Source: CAWEYO01 sp963813315 (GTDB lineage: Bacteria > Pseudomonadota > Alphaproteobacteria > Rhizobiales > Rhizobiaceae). Taken from it: 64,000 nt of DNA. A model generated the notes under the pieces. That model did not search any database, was not told the origin of the DNA, and saw nothing but the letters and a program-made list of their open reading frames with translations. The position numbers and the translations under genes were made by a program. Position 1 is the first letter of the stretch; every line of letters starts with the position of its first letter. Location: positions 186,001 to 250,000 of the forward strand of contig CAWEYO010000005.1 in assembly GCA_963813315.1 (NCBI GenBank). Direction: 5' to 3'. Below are positions 24,355 to 32,828 of the stretch, piece after piece.

Positions 24355-25305
24355 TCACGGGAAGGGACACTCGCCACGGGTCAGGACGTCCGCACAATGC
24401 GGTGATCGCCGGAAATCGTCGTAGTAGAGGCTCCAGTAACCCGAATTCGCGGCCCGGTACGGACCAAACTTGAAATACTGGTTCTTGCCCAGTCCCTTGT
24501 CGGCGTGCCCGATGTGCCCTTTCACGGTCACGATCGGCTTACCGTTGGCGAACAGTTCAATATGCCCGGATCCATCCGGACCCGGCTTTGTATACACCAC
24601 GAAGTCGATCCAGCCGGAGTCGGGGGCGGGCAGCTTGTTGCCGTGGTCCGCGACGCTTATCGCGTCAGTGCAGGCCTGAAAATGATCATTGTCCGCAGGC
24701 GTCCAGGTCGCGTCAGTGGCGACCAGCGCGCGCATCTGGTTGGTTTCCGGTCTGAGCCAGACCGGCGTCCCCTGGCACCCGGCAGGGCCGCTCTTTCCGT
24801 CATTCCCAACCGGCGGCAGATAGTTGGTCTCGACCGTCGCGAAGAGCTTTCCCTGTCGCATCCGCAATGCCAGGAAAGGGCTGAAATCACCTTCCGCGCC
24901 CGGGTCTATTTCTCGCTTCCATTGCGCGATGAGGTAGCGGTGGTCATCGCGCGGGACAGGATCGGCGAACTTGACGGCAAAGCCGTACCAGACACCTTCA
25001 TTGTATGGCACGCGCAGCTCGGTCTTTTCCCATATTTCCGCCCGCTCGCTGCAGGTTCCGCTTTGCCGGGGACAACGGGGCTTCACACTGAGCTTGAGCG
25101 CGCCGCTGCCGCTGCGCGTCACGTCCTTCTGAAACTCGACCGTGCCGGCGCTCTGCTCGAAATTGTCTCTGTAGTAGAGGCCCCCGGCTTCCGAAAAACC
25201 GGGACCGTCGAAGCCGTCTCTCAGCACCTGTCCGCCGGCACCGGCCGCCTGACAGCACATGCAGATGGCAGCCGCCAGCCCTGCCGTGCGGGAGCTTCGC
25301 GTCAT
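24355..25305 (-). CDS. Secreted polysaccharide lyase, heparin-lyase-I-like
   Basis: A 316-residue protein with an N-terminal signal (AAAICMCCQAAGAG) and a predicted jelly-roll fold typical of the heparin lyase I-like family used by rhizobia on their own polysaccharides. Landmarks are SGSGALKLSVKPRCP, AEIWEKTELRVP, WYGFAVKFADPVPRDDHRYLIAQWKR and YFKFGPYRAANSGYWSLYYDD. Substrate specificity cannot be read from sequence. Its start overlaps the cyclase stop by four bases, so it is the last gene of an FkbM-cyclase-lyase operon. Confidence 0.85.
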   Translation of the reverse strand: MTRSSRTAGLAAAICMCCQAAGAGGQVLRDGFDGPGFSEAGGLYYRDNFEQSAGTVEFQKDVTRSGSGALKLSVKPRCPRQSGTCSERAEIWEKTELRVPYNEGVWYGFAVKFADPVPRDDHRYLIAQWKREIDPGAEGDFSPFLALRMRQGKLFATVETNYLPPVGNDGKSGPAGCQGTPVWLRPETNQMRALVATDATWTPADNDHFQACTDAISVADHGNKLPAPDSGWIDFVVYTKPGPDGSGHIELFANGKPIVTVKGHIGHADKGLGKNQYFKFGPYRAANSGYWSLYYDDFRRSPHCADVLTRGECPFP

Positions 25306-26649
25306 TGAAGCTTCCCTCGATCTGGTTCAGGCGGTTGGAGCCTGCGGGCGTCGTGATGAAGCAGCATCACCTGCTCCGCGTCGGACATCCGGTCGTAGCT
25401 GGCCTCGAACCCGCTATCATCCTCCGCCTCTATCGCGTCCGTGAATTCCGGGGACAGGATGGTGAGCTTCTGCCTTACGCCGGCCAGCTTTTCCTTGCCG
25501 AGCGTTACCCAACCCGCGCCGCCGCAATAGCCGGCGAAATCCTTGCTCGCGATGAGGCTATGAGGATATTTCTTGGTCAGCATCTGGAGCCGCTGCACTT
25601 CGTTCACGGCCGAGCCGAAAGCCGAGAACGTCAACCGATCGGTAAGTCCAACGTTACCGAACATCACGTTGCCCACATGCAGCCCCATGCCGTAGCCGAT
25701 CTCGCCAAGCCCTTCCTGCTTTCGGCGCTCATTGAGGCCCACCATCCTCTTCGTCGACCTGAAGGCCGCTGCAAGTGCGGACCGGCAGGCCTTTTCGGAC
25801 GGCGCACGGTGTCTTTCGCATGGATACACGGCCAGGAAACCGTCACCGAGAAAGCTCAGAATCTGGCCGCCGGCACGGTTGAACGGCGCTGCGATTGCAT
25901 CGAAGAACAGGTTCAGTGTTTCGATGTAGACCTCGCGCCCGGCCGTTTCGGCCAACCTTGTCGATCCCCGCATGTCGGCCATCACCAAGGCCGCGCGAAT
26001 CGTTTCGCCCTCGCCGCGCTTGATCTGGCCGTTCAGCACTCTCTTGCCGGCGTCACCGCCGAGATAGGTCGTGAGCATATTGTCGGCGAGCTTGTTGAGC
26101 ACAGCCATTTTGGTGGCAACCGCAAGGTTGGTTCTGGAGCCGGAGCAAAGCGCCGATCATGCTCTCGCTGAAACCGGTGACGCTGTCGGTCGACCATGAT
26201 CCCATCATGCCCTGGCTGGAATTGCCGCCAAAGGAATGGACGAATGCAAGATAGTCCGTGGCGCCCAGAAGCTTCAGATCATCGAAAATAGGGAACTCCG
26301 ACGGGCCGGAGCTGTCGATGCGCCGTCGCAGGTGGTCGAGCTTGTTGTTCAGGAGCTGATAATAGGGGCTGCGCAGGAAACGCTCGGGCGGAGCGCCCGC
26401 CTTCCTGCGGAAGCTTTCAATTTCCATGCCGCGGCCGCGCTCCCAGGTGAACCCCAACGCATCGTAGAGCGGGTGCAGCATGGAGAAGGTAAGGTGGATG
26501 CGCACCAGCGGAGCGCCCGCGGCAGACAGCCGCTCGCAGAAGCCGCGCACCATCGTCTCAAGGTCGTCGCCGGAGAGCGAGGACTCGGTCAGCCAGTCGG
26601 CGACCTTGTCCAGGAGAATCTGCGAAACGTCGCCTTGGATCGTGGTCAT
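25302..26649 (-). pseudogene. Class III adenylate/guanylate cyclase interrupted by a frameshift
   Basis: Two overlapping frames together make one normal cyclase of about 445 residues. The upstream frame (26649 to 26053) encodes an N-terminal sensory region ending MIGALLRLQNQ. The downstream frame (to 25302) resumes LAVATKMAVLNKLADNM and carries the catalytic domain (VMADMRGSTRLAET, FLGDGFLAVYPC, FSAFGSAVNEVQRL). The shift lies near 26124-26134, where AAGGTTGGTTC holds a tandem GGTT. A one-base insertion or a four-base duplication would explain it. As written, only a truncated protein would be made unless 26108 is used as a new start. It may be a sequence error. Confidence 0.8.
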
Positions 26650-27434
26650 TGCCTGGAGCTTGCCGTTTCTCTCGGATGCCGTTCGAACACGAGGTCTGCT
26701 CCTCTCGGTTTGCGGCGAAACAGCACCCCCCTGATGACGTAACCCGCAAGACTGTCAAACTTAGCGAAACTGGGCCCGCGAAGAAAGCCGTCGAAGAGCT
26801 GCCCGAATTGCCAGGTTGCCCATGCCGTTTTCAGCCGCCGCCAGACGCGGTTTCCTTTGAGCGTGCTTTCGTAGAGCTGCGGGTGAAGCGAGAGCTGCAC
26901 CCCGCGAAGGGGATGGTTCCGCAATCTTGCGATCTCGTCCTTGATCGCGAACTCATACCCCTCGATGTCGATCTTGACGAAGACGGGCGAGTCTCCAGCA
27001 TGGCGCAGGATTGCGTCCATGCGAATGCCAGGTACGCGGACACGTTCGCTGTTGCCGATGTCGAGGATACTGGTTTCAGAGCTTCCGAACCCGTTCACCG
27101 CATTGATCACCACGGTGGAGTGTGGCGAGAGTGCGCCCTCGAGGATCGTAACGCCTGGAACGTCGGCAGCGAGTGACTTCAGGATATCGATGCATTTCGG
27201 GTCGGGCTCGACTGCCACCACGGATTTGGCGACCTGAGCGGACCACATCGGTGTCACGCCGATCCAGGCCCCGATGTCTACATAGACCGTGTCGCGGTCA
27301 AGATTGCGCGACAGCGCCTCGAACGTGTGTCCCTCCCATTCGCCGCCGGAAAGCTTGCGGTAGAATTTGGCGTATTCCGGCAGATCCGGAAGCGCCACCG
27401 TGCGTCCGGCGTAGCGGACGTCAACCGTCCGCAT
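26646..27434 (-). CDS. FkbM-family methyltransferase
   Basis: A 262-residue SAM-dependent methyltransferase with motif I VYVDIGAWIGVTPMW (about 50-64), an acidic motif VVAVEPDPKCIDIL, and VFVKIDIEGYEFAIKDEI typical of FkbM proteins, many of which O-methylate sugars. It overlaps the cyclase start by four bases. The ATG at 27434-27432 abuts the end of the 359-bp inverted-repeat element, so the ribosome site, if any, must lie within that element. None is obvious (TCTTGCTCT precedes the ATG). The native start may have been altered by insertion. Confidence 0.85.
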   Translation of the reverse strand: MRTVDVRYAGRTVALPDLPEYAKFYRKLSGGEWEGHTFEALSRNLDRDTVYVDIGAWIGVTPMWSAQVAKSVVAVEPDPKCIDILKSLAADVPGVTILEGALSPHSTVVINAVNGFGSSETSILDIGNSERVRVPGIRMDAILRHAGDSPVFVKIDIEGYEFAIKDEIARLRNHPLRGVQLSLHPQLYESTLKGNRVWRRLKTAWATWQFGQLFDGFLRGPSFAKFDSLAGYVIRGVLFRRKPRGADLVFERHPRETASSRQ

Positions 27435-27792
27435 AGAGCAAGATGAGGTTAGGTATGGTCAATTCTGTTTCTCGGGTGGCGAGGCGATCCACGCGGAGGG
27501 TCGCGACGGTCGATGGGGTTCCATCGGGCGAGCGAGCCGACAAAGCGGGCGCCCGCCACCCGGAAACCCTGCCCGTCGGTTTGCCTCCGGCAAACCAACA
27601 ATCAGACAAACCCTGCCGGTCGAACTTATCCCGTTTCGCAGAAACTGGGTTCGACCGGTGGGCCGGGTTAATTTGCGCCAAATCCTTCGGGCTCCGGCTC
27701 GGCCGTACCCCGGTACGACCGTCGCCGAACCCCTCGACCTTGTCGCAAATTTCCTCCGGCAGAATGACCATACCTAATCTCATCTTGCTCTA
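27434..27792. mobile_element. 359-bp MITE-like element with 28-bp terminal inverted repeats
   Basis: The left end (27434-27461) starts TAGAGCAAGATGAGGTTAGG and the right end (27765-27792) is its inverted copy with one mismatch. The interior is highly structured: GGTCGAAC/GTTCGACC flank a hairpin near 27618-27658, GGTTTGCC/GGCAAACC one near 27578-27596, and CGGCCGTACC/GGTACGACCG one near 27699-27721. It has no transposase. It directly abuts the FkbM start codon on one side and supplies the TAG stop of the DUF3095 gene on the other. No target duplication was evident. Confidence 0.85.
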
Positions 27793-28950
27793 GGCAGCCG
27801 CCTTGGCTTTCATGCTGGCCGCGGCCATCGCGTAGCCCCCCGCCGCTCCGTCGACGAAATGCACATGGTCCCGCTGCAAGGGCGAGGCCACAATACATGT
27901 CATGAGTGCCGAATCCTGGCGATGCAGCCCGTAGATTGCTACGCCCGACCGCTCCGCTTCCTGAAGCCGGGTCTCGATCTTGCCGATGAGCGCCGGTTCA
28001 ATGTCGATCGTCATCTTCAAGCCGTCGTCGAATTTCCGGAAGTCGGAGTTACGGGCCACGTCGCGCCTGTACTGCCTTGCGTCGAAGCGTCCAAGCTTTA
28101 CGTTGAATGTATCCGCGAAGACGATGAGCGCGAATTCGGCCAGGATGGACAGCTTCGGCAGCAGGCGACGACGCTTCGGCGCCGCGGCGCGCGCCTCGAT
28201 ATCGACCCCGCGGGTTGAAATGCCGAACTCAGGTCCGCCGGCCGGCACCGGGTGGCCCGCGCGGTCCTGTTTGCCGGCCAGTGCGACGACATCCGCAACG
28301 AGTTGCCGGAACGCTTCCGTGCTTCCTGACGCCGTGGGCACGGCAATGATCGAGACGATTTCGCCGTGACGGGCCTCGATCGGGTTCCAACGGCAGGAGA
28401 GTCCGGTCAGGTCCGGCCTGGTCCCTGACGGAGCCGGATCGATGCTGTAGCGGCCCGCCTTCATTTCGGCTTCCGCCCAACTGGCGCCGCCGCCGGCAAA
28501 CATGGCGTAGAAGACCTCGTCCGACGCCTGGAAGCGCGCGACACGGACGTCCAGCCCTTGGGCACGAATGTCCGTCATGGGCACGATTGCCGCGCGCATG
28601 GTCAAATCCAGCTCGTCCGCCACCCATGCCTGGACGGCCGCGAGAGCAGTGCGCGTCTCCTCCCGCGCGGAGCCGGGAAAAGCAACGAGCGCCCCGTCGC
28701 CTCCGAAAACGAACGGAAGGTCTCGGCGGGCGAGCGTATTGAGGAGAGCAGAAATGACGCTTGCGCCCGCCATGTTGACGGACTTGTAGCGGCCCTCCTC
28801 GATCGCTTTCGTGGACCCGACAATATCGGCTGTCGCCAGCGCCCAATTGTCGGGCAGCGGGCGATAGTTGCCGGCATCCGCTACGCCTTCGAACTCCGCG
28901 AAAATCGGCAGCGTGTCGAAGAAAGCGTCGTTGGCGGCGGCCTCTTCCAT
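27790..28950 (-). CDS. DUF3095 adenylate-cyclase-like protein
   Basis: A 386-residue protein beginning MEEAAANDAFFDTLPIFAEF. ALATADIVGSTKAIEEGRYK (about 39-58) resembles a cyclase metal-binding motif, and FVFGGDGALVAFPGS (about 80-94) resembles the second metal site of class III cyclases. This is the DUF3095 family, often annotated as adenylate cyclase, although activity is not established. The C-terminus ends in an Ala/Lys tail, and the TAG stop belongs to the adjacent inverted-repeat element, so the original end may be lost. The gene is divergent from the glycosyltransferase. Confidence 0.82.
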   Translation of the reverse strand: MEEAAANDAFFDTLPIFAEFEGVADAGNYRPLPDNWALATADIVGSTKAIEEGRYKSVNMAGASVISALLNTLARRDLPFVFGGDGALVAFPGSAREETRTALAAVQAWVADELDLTMRAAIVPMTDIRAQGLDVRVARFQASDEVFYAMFAGGGASWAEAEMKAGRYSIDPAPSGTRPDLTGLSCRWNPIEARHGEIVSIIAVPTASGSTEAFRQLVADVVALAGKQDRAGHPVPAGGPEFGISTRGVDIEARAAAPKRRRLLPKLSILAEFALIVFADTFNVKLGRFDARQYRRDVARNSDFRKFDDGLKMTIDIEPALIGKIETRLQEAERSGVAIYGLHRQDSALMTCIVASPLQRDHVHFVDGAAGGYAMAAASMKAKAAA

Positions 28951-28990
28951 TCACCACGACTAGCACATTTCCGAAGCGGGAATGAGTGGA

Positions 28991-29103
28991 ATGCTGCCGC
29001 TGGAGCGGCGAACGCACCGATGGAATCGATGCTGCCGCTCTATCTCCTTGGTTTGAGCATCGGATTTTGCCGAGCCGGTTTCCACTTTCGGGTCCCATGC
29101 TCT
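28991..29103. repeat. Composite palindromic repeat before the glycosyltransferase
   Basis: Two modules in tandem: one around GAACGCACCGATGGAATCGA, and the AGAGCATCGGACCCGAAAGT element in reverse (about 29055-29103). The same kind of pairing, in opposite orientation, is seen at 52111-52214. It occupies most of the gap 28951-29145. Confidence 0.78.
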
Positions 29104-29145
29104 AGTTTGACTCAGACCGCCTTTCGCAACATAGGCTCGCGTGCG

Positions 29146-30231
29146 ATGCGAATTGCCTTCTATGCGCCCATGAAACCGCCAGATCATCCGGTTCCCTCGG
29201 GCGACCGCCAGATGGCGCGCTTGCTGATGAGGGCGCTCGAAAGTGCCGGCCACAGTGTGGATTTGGTATCCAGGCTGCGCAGTTTTGCGTCGCAGCCGCT
29301 ACCGGATCACTATGCGGCTGTCGAGAATGCCGCCGAAGCCGAGATCGCGAGGTTGTCGGGGCTCTGGAGCGAGGGTCGGGTGCCGGACCTCTGGCTCTGC
29401 TACCACCCCTACTACAAGGCCCCGGATCTCATCGGACCGCATCTTGCCGGTACTTTCGGCATCCCGTACGTCACGGCGGAGGCGTCTTACTCCGCGCGGC
29501 GCAACAACGGCGGGTGGGCCAAAACGCAGGCGAAGGTAGCCGAGGCTGTGACAGGCGCCGCGCTCAATATCTGCTTCACCGGAAGGGACCGCGAGGGACT
29601 GATGGGGATGGCGCCCCGCGCCGCATTTGCCATTCTGCCTCCGTTCATCGACGTGCCCGATCTAAACCCGCAGTCGGTTAGCGATCCGTCACTGCTTGTC
29701 GTGGTGGCCATGATGCGGCCGGGCGACAAGATGGACAGCTACCGGATGCTTGCGCGCGCTCTCGAGCGACTCGCTGATCTGCCGTGGAGACTTTCGATTG
29801 CAGGCGACGGTCCTTGCCGCACCGATGTCGAGGCGGAATTCGCTCGACTGCCCGCCGCCCGCCTCGAATGGCTCAGCGCGCTGAAGCCGGAAGAGGTGCC
29901 CGCCATGCTTGCGCGTGGCGGCGTCTATGTATGGCCCGGCTGCGGGGAAGCCTACGGGCTGGCCTATCTGGAGGCTCAGGCGGCAGGTCTGCCGGTGGTC
30001 GCGCAGCATACGGCCGGCGTGCCCGAGGTGGTGCGCGACGGCCAGACCGGGATACTGTCGCCTGCCGGCGACATAGCGGCATTTGCCGCCGCGATTGCGC
30101 GGCTCCTGACGGACGACGCGGAAAGAAAGGCCATGGGCGCGGCTGCGCGGCGTTTTGTCGTTCAGGAACGATCCATCGACGCGGCGTCGGTTCGGCTCGA
30201 CGCCATGCTTCTGAAAGCCCTTGGCACATGA
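29146..30231 (+). CDS. Glycosyltransferase family 4 protein
   Basis: A 361-residue GT-B-fold glycosyltransferase starting MRIAFYAPMKPPDHPVPSGD. The C-terminal donor-binding domain contains LSIAGDGPCR, then GVYVWPGCGEAYGLAYLEAQAAGLPVVAQ with the family EX7E-like acidic residues, and GVPEVVRDGQTGIL. The frame is open far upstream, but that part covers repeats and the opposite gene. It overlaps the deacetylase start by four bases (ATGA). Likely a cytoplasmic enzyme of polysaccharide synthesis; acceptor unknown. Confidence 0.92.
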   Translation: MRIAFYAPMKPPDHPVPSGDRQMARLLMRALESAGHSVDLVSRLRSFASQPLPDHYAAVENAAEAEIARLSGLWSEGRVPDLWLCYHPYYKAPDLIGPHLAGTFGIPYVTAEASYSARRNNGGWAKTQAKVAEAVTGAALNICFTGRDREGLMGMAPRAAFAILPPFIDVPDLNPQSVSDPSLLVVVAMMRPGDKMDSYRMLARALERLADLPWRLSIAGDGPCRTDVEAEFARLPAARLEWLSALKPEEVPAMLARGGVYVWPGCGEAYGLAYLEAQAAGLPVVAQHTAGVPEVVRDGQTGILSPAGDIAAFAAAIARLLTDDAERKAMGAAARRFVVQERSIDAASVRLDAMLLKALGT

Positions 30232-30968
30232 GTGCCAGCACGATTTGGGAGCCGCTGGCGGAAGAGCTCGAACGCTGGAGGCTGGCCGGCCGCAGCGCGG
30301 ATTTTTGGCTGCGTGACGACGACGCTGTGGAGCCGACTGCTGAGCTTGACAGGTTGCTTGGCCTCACCGGCAGGTTCGCTGTACCCGTCACCTTGGCCGT
30401 GATCCCCGCCTTGACGGGTGAGGCGCTGGCCCGCCAACTCGCGCAAACGCCATATACGGAAGTCGCCGTTCACGGCTGGTCGCATCTGAACCACGCGCCG
30501 AAAGGCCAGAAGAAGCAGGAGCTCGGACCCCACCGGCCGCGAGACATCGTGCTTGGCGAGCTTTCAAATGGGCTGGCGCATCTCGCCCGTCTGCATCGGG
30601 GACGCGCCGTTCCAATGCTGGTGCCGCCTTGGAACAGGATCGACCCTGGCCTGATCAATGATCTCGGCTCCGCCGGCTTTACCGCGCTCTCTGTCCACGG
30701 ACCGGCATGGCCGGCGCCGCTCAGCGTGATCAACACCCACGTAGATCTCATCGATTGGCATGGTTCACGCGGCTGCCACGAACATGCCGTGCTCGTTGGC
30801 GAGGTCGTCGCACAGCTACACCGCGCTTTCGTTTCCGGCGAGCCAGTCGGCCTGCTCACCCATCATCTTGTCCACGACGAACCGGCATGGGCATTCATGC
30901 AGCGATTGTTCGAAGTCACATCCGGACAGGCATGCACCTGGCGTTCGGCAGGCGAAATGATCGGCTAG
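30228..30968 (+). CDS. Polysaccharide deacetylase-like protein
   Basis: A 246-residue protein translationally coupled to the glycosyltransferase. It has the acidic metal/catalytic motif LRDDDAVEP (about 28-36) and HGWSHLNHAP (about 81-90), matching the Asp and His-x3-His metal ligands of NodB-type deacetylases, and a late histidine region GLLTHHLVHDEPAW. No signal peptide is seen, so a cytoplasmic sugar or glycan substrate is likely. Sequence is divergent from classical NodB, so the activity is inferred. Confidence 0.8.
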   Translation: MSASTIWEPLAEELERWRLAGRSADFWLRDDDAVEPTAELDRLLGLTGRFAVPVTLAVIPALTGEALARQLAQTPYTEVAVHGWSHLNHAPKGQKKQELGPHRPRDIVLGELSNGLAHLARLHRGRAVPMLVPPWNRIDPGLINDLGSAGFTALSVHGPAWPAPLSVINTHVDLIDWHGSRGCHEHAVLVGEVVAQLHRAFVSGEPVGLLTHHLVHDEPAWAFMQRLFEVTSGQACTWRSAGEMIG

Positions 30969-31136
30969 GATGTGTTGAGATTCAGGTGATGCCGGCCTGT
31001 AAATGGCGGTCTTCTCCGCTTCCGGAATTTGTGATGCCGTTTTGGTCCGGTCTGCACGTGAAGTGAGCTTAGACTGAAACGTCCCACCCTATCCCAGAGC
31101 GGAAGCCTCTCACTTTATCCCTGAGCAGAAAACGTT

Positions 31137-31345
31137 CCCCTCTCTTCGTCATCCCAGGGCGGAGCCGAAGTGCAGCGAAGGCGCAGACCCTGGGATCCAT
31201 GCCTGAGCATGAAGGCAGTGGGCGGCGGTTCAGATTCTCGACTGTCGCCCACGACGAGCGTTCCGGCATGGGTCCTCGGGTCAAGCCCGAGGATGACGAT
31301 GCGGGGAGGGTTTTGGCCAATCACAAGCGCTGGCGATTGGCGGCA
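31137..31345. repeat. CTTCGTCATCCCAGGG dispersed repeat, full copy
   Basis: Closely matches 9406-9612 over its whole length, including the CCCAGGG/CCCTGGG and CCTCGGG/CCCGAGG inverted pairs and the terminal GCCAATCACAAGCGC...GCGATTGGCGGC palindrome. It fills half of the 390-base gap 30969-31358, where no gene is visible. Confidence 0.9.
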
Positions 31346-31358
31346 ACATCCGCCTCCT

Positions 31359-32201
31359 CTAAGTCCTTGGCGGTATTTCCATCGCTTGGCCGTCCCGGGC
31401 GGCGAATGCTCCGGCGAATGCCTGTTTGGCGCGTCGCTCGATGATCCTGAGTTCTGCGTCCGTCCGCGCCGGATCGTGATGGAAGAGCGCGAGGCTTGTG
31501 GCGCCCGCAGCTTCGCACAGCTTGGCGCCTTGCTGCCACGTCGAATGTCCGAAACCCCGGCGGTAAGGTATTTCCTCCTCGGTGTAGGTGCAGTCGTACA
31601 CGACGAGGTCGGCATTTTCGATGAGGCCGAGCACCGCCGGATCAAGCGTTCCGGGTTCGTGTTCGGTGTCGCTGATCACCGCGACGACGCGGCCGCGCCA
31701 TTCCACACGGTAGCCGACACAGCCGCCAGGATGATTAAGGCTGGCTGTGCGGATGACAACGCCCGGCCGCGGACGCAGTACGTCGCCCGACACAAAATCC
31801 CGGCAGTCGAAATTGGCCCTGCAGACGTCCAGCTTCACCGGAAACCAGGGCGGCCGCATGAACTCGCCGAGCATTTCGCGTGTGGTCATAAGGCCGGCAA
31901 GATGCCCGGACCAGAGCACGACGCGCGCCATCGGATCGTAGAGGGGAATGAAAAACGGTAGGCCGACGATATGATCATAGTGGCAATGCGTGAAGAACAG
32001 ATCGAAATCGGTTTGCGCGTCGGCTTTCAATGCCTCGCCAGCCGGGCGCAGCCCAGAACCCGCGTCGAAGAAAAGCGTGTGCCGTCCACACTGAATTTCG
32101 ATACAGGCCGTGCTGCCGCCATACTGCTGGAACTCGGGGCCTGATACCGGCAAGCTGCCGCGCACGCCCCAGAAACGGACCCGGAACAGATTTTCGTCCA
32201 T
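31359..32201 (-). CDS. Metallo-beta-lactamase-fold hydrolase
   Basis: A 280-residue MBL-fold enzyme starting MDENLFRVRFWGVRGSLPVS. The metal motif THCHYDHIVGLPFF (about 90-103) has the HxHxDH pattern with Cys between the first two His. Further ligand-like residues are ASLNHPGG, VISDTEHEPG and LALFHHDPART. Cellular substrate unknown; relatives include phosphodiesterases and PhnP-like enzymes. It is the last gene after the cyclic-nucleotide-binding protein, so a phosphodiesterase role is tempting but unproven. Confidence 0.85.
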   Translation of the reverse strand: MDENLFRVRFWGVRGSLPVSGPEFQQYGGSTACIEIQCGRHTLFFDAGSGLRPAGEALKADAQTDFDLFFTHCHYDHIVGLPFFIPLYDPMARVVLWSGHLAGLMTTREMLGEFMRPPWFPVKLDVCRANFDCRDFVSGDVLRPRPGVVIRTASLNHPGGCVGYRVEWRGRVVAVISDTEHEPGTLDPAVLGLIENADLVVYDCTYTEEEIPYRRGFGHSTWQQGAKLCEAAGATSLALFHHDPARTDAELRIIERRAKQAFAGAFAARDGQAMEIPPRT

Positions 32202-32341
32202 TCAGCCCCTCGCGGCCCGCTGTAGTCGTGGCCATAGCGCCGCGAACCGACGAGACGCAGATTCGGCGGATTTTTTCAACGCCCGGCAAGGACAGTTGCT
32301 CGACGGGATGCGGGAAGTGCGGAGACGGGCTTGAAATTCGC

Positions 32342-32794
32342 TCAGTGTCTGTTGCTCCGCGCCTCGATCAGTTCCGCCGTCGTGTTGCTCAGCCTGCCGG
32401 CAAGGACCCGTACGATTTCGATGGTCATCTCGGGAAACTCTCTGAGCAGCCTCAGGAAGTGATCCTTGCGTATCCGCAGCGCCTCGAGTGGACCCGTTGC
32501 CCGCACGGTGGCGGTGCGCGACACGTCACAGAGAATTGCAATCTCGCCGACGATTGAATTGGGCGTGAGTTCCGCAACCTTGATCTGCCCGGAGTTGGAG
32601 TCGACCAGAATGTCGGCGTTGCCGGAAAGTATGACATATGCAGCGTCCCCTTCATCGCCCTGGCGAAACAGGATCTGACCCGCGCTGTAGCTCACCCGAT
32701 CGGACGTAAAGGCCAGCAATTTGAGTTTTGAAGGCTCCACCCCCGCAAACAGGGGAACCCTCCGGAGCATTCCCACTTCGTCCTTTAGCAACAT
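32342..32794 (-). CDS. Single-domain cyclic-nucleotide-binding protein
   Basis: A 150-residue protein consisting of one cNMP-binding beta roll (about 20-125: LFAGVEPSKLKLLAF, GQILFRQGDEGDAAYVILSG, NSIVGEIAILCDVSRTATVRA) and a C-terminal helix, with no DNA-binding domain. The phosphate-binding cassette GEIAILCDVSRTATV has the Glu and Arg expected for cyclic nucleotide binding. The start at 32794 removes an unrelated extension that overlaps the ABC gene. It lies 34 bases after the degenerate ABC exporter gene, suggesting a regulatory partner. Confidence 0.88.
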   Translation of the reverse strand: MLLKDEVGMLRRVPLFAGVEPSKLKLLAFTSDRVSYSAGQILFRQGDEGDAAYVILSGNADILVDSNSGQIKVAELTPNSIVGEIAILCDVSRTATVRATGPLEALRIRKDHFLRLLREFPEMTIEIVRVLAGRLSNTTAELIEARSNRH

Positions 32795-32828
32795 ATTCCC
32801 AACCTTGCCCGATCCCGTTTCCCCACAG

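Noticed and set aside
27443..27793. Two opposite 116-120-codon frames reading MRLGMV... and ending ...TIPNLILL
   Set aside because: Both are translations of the inverted-repeat ends of the 359-bp element; their near-mirror termini come from the palindrome, not from a protein.
31069..31320. Open frames containing ILGLDPRTHAG
   Set aside because: They arise from the dispersed CTTCGTCATCCCAGGG repeat and recur at 9222-9659; they lack ribosome sites and family similarity beyond the repeat.
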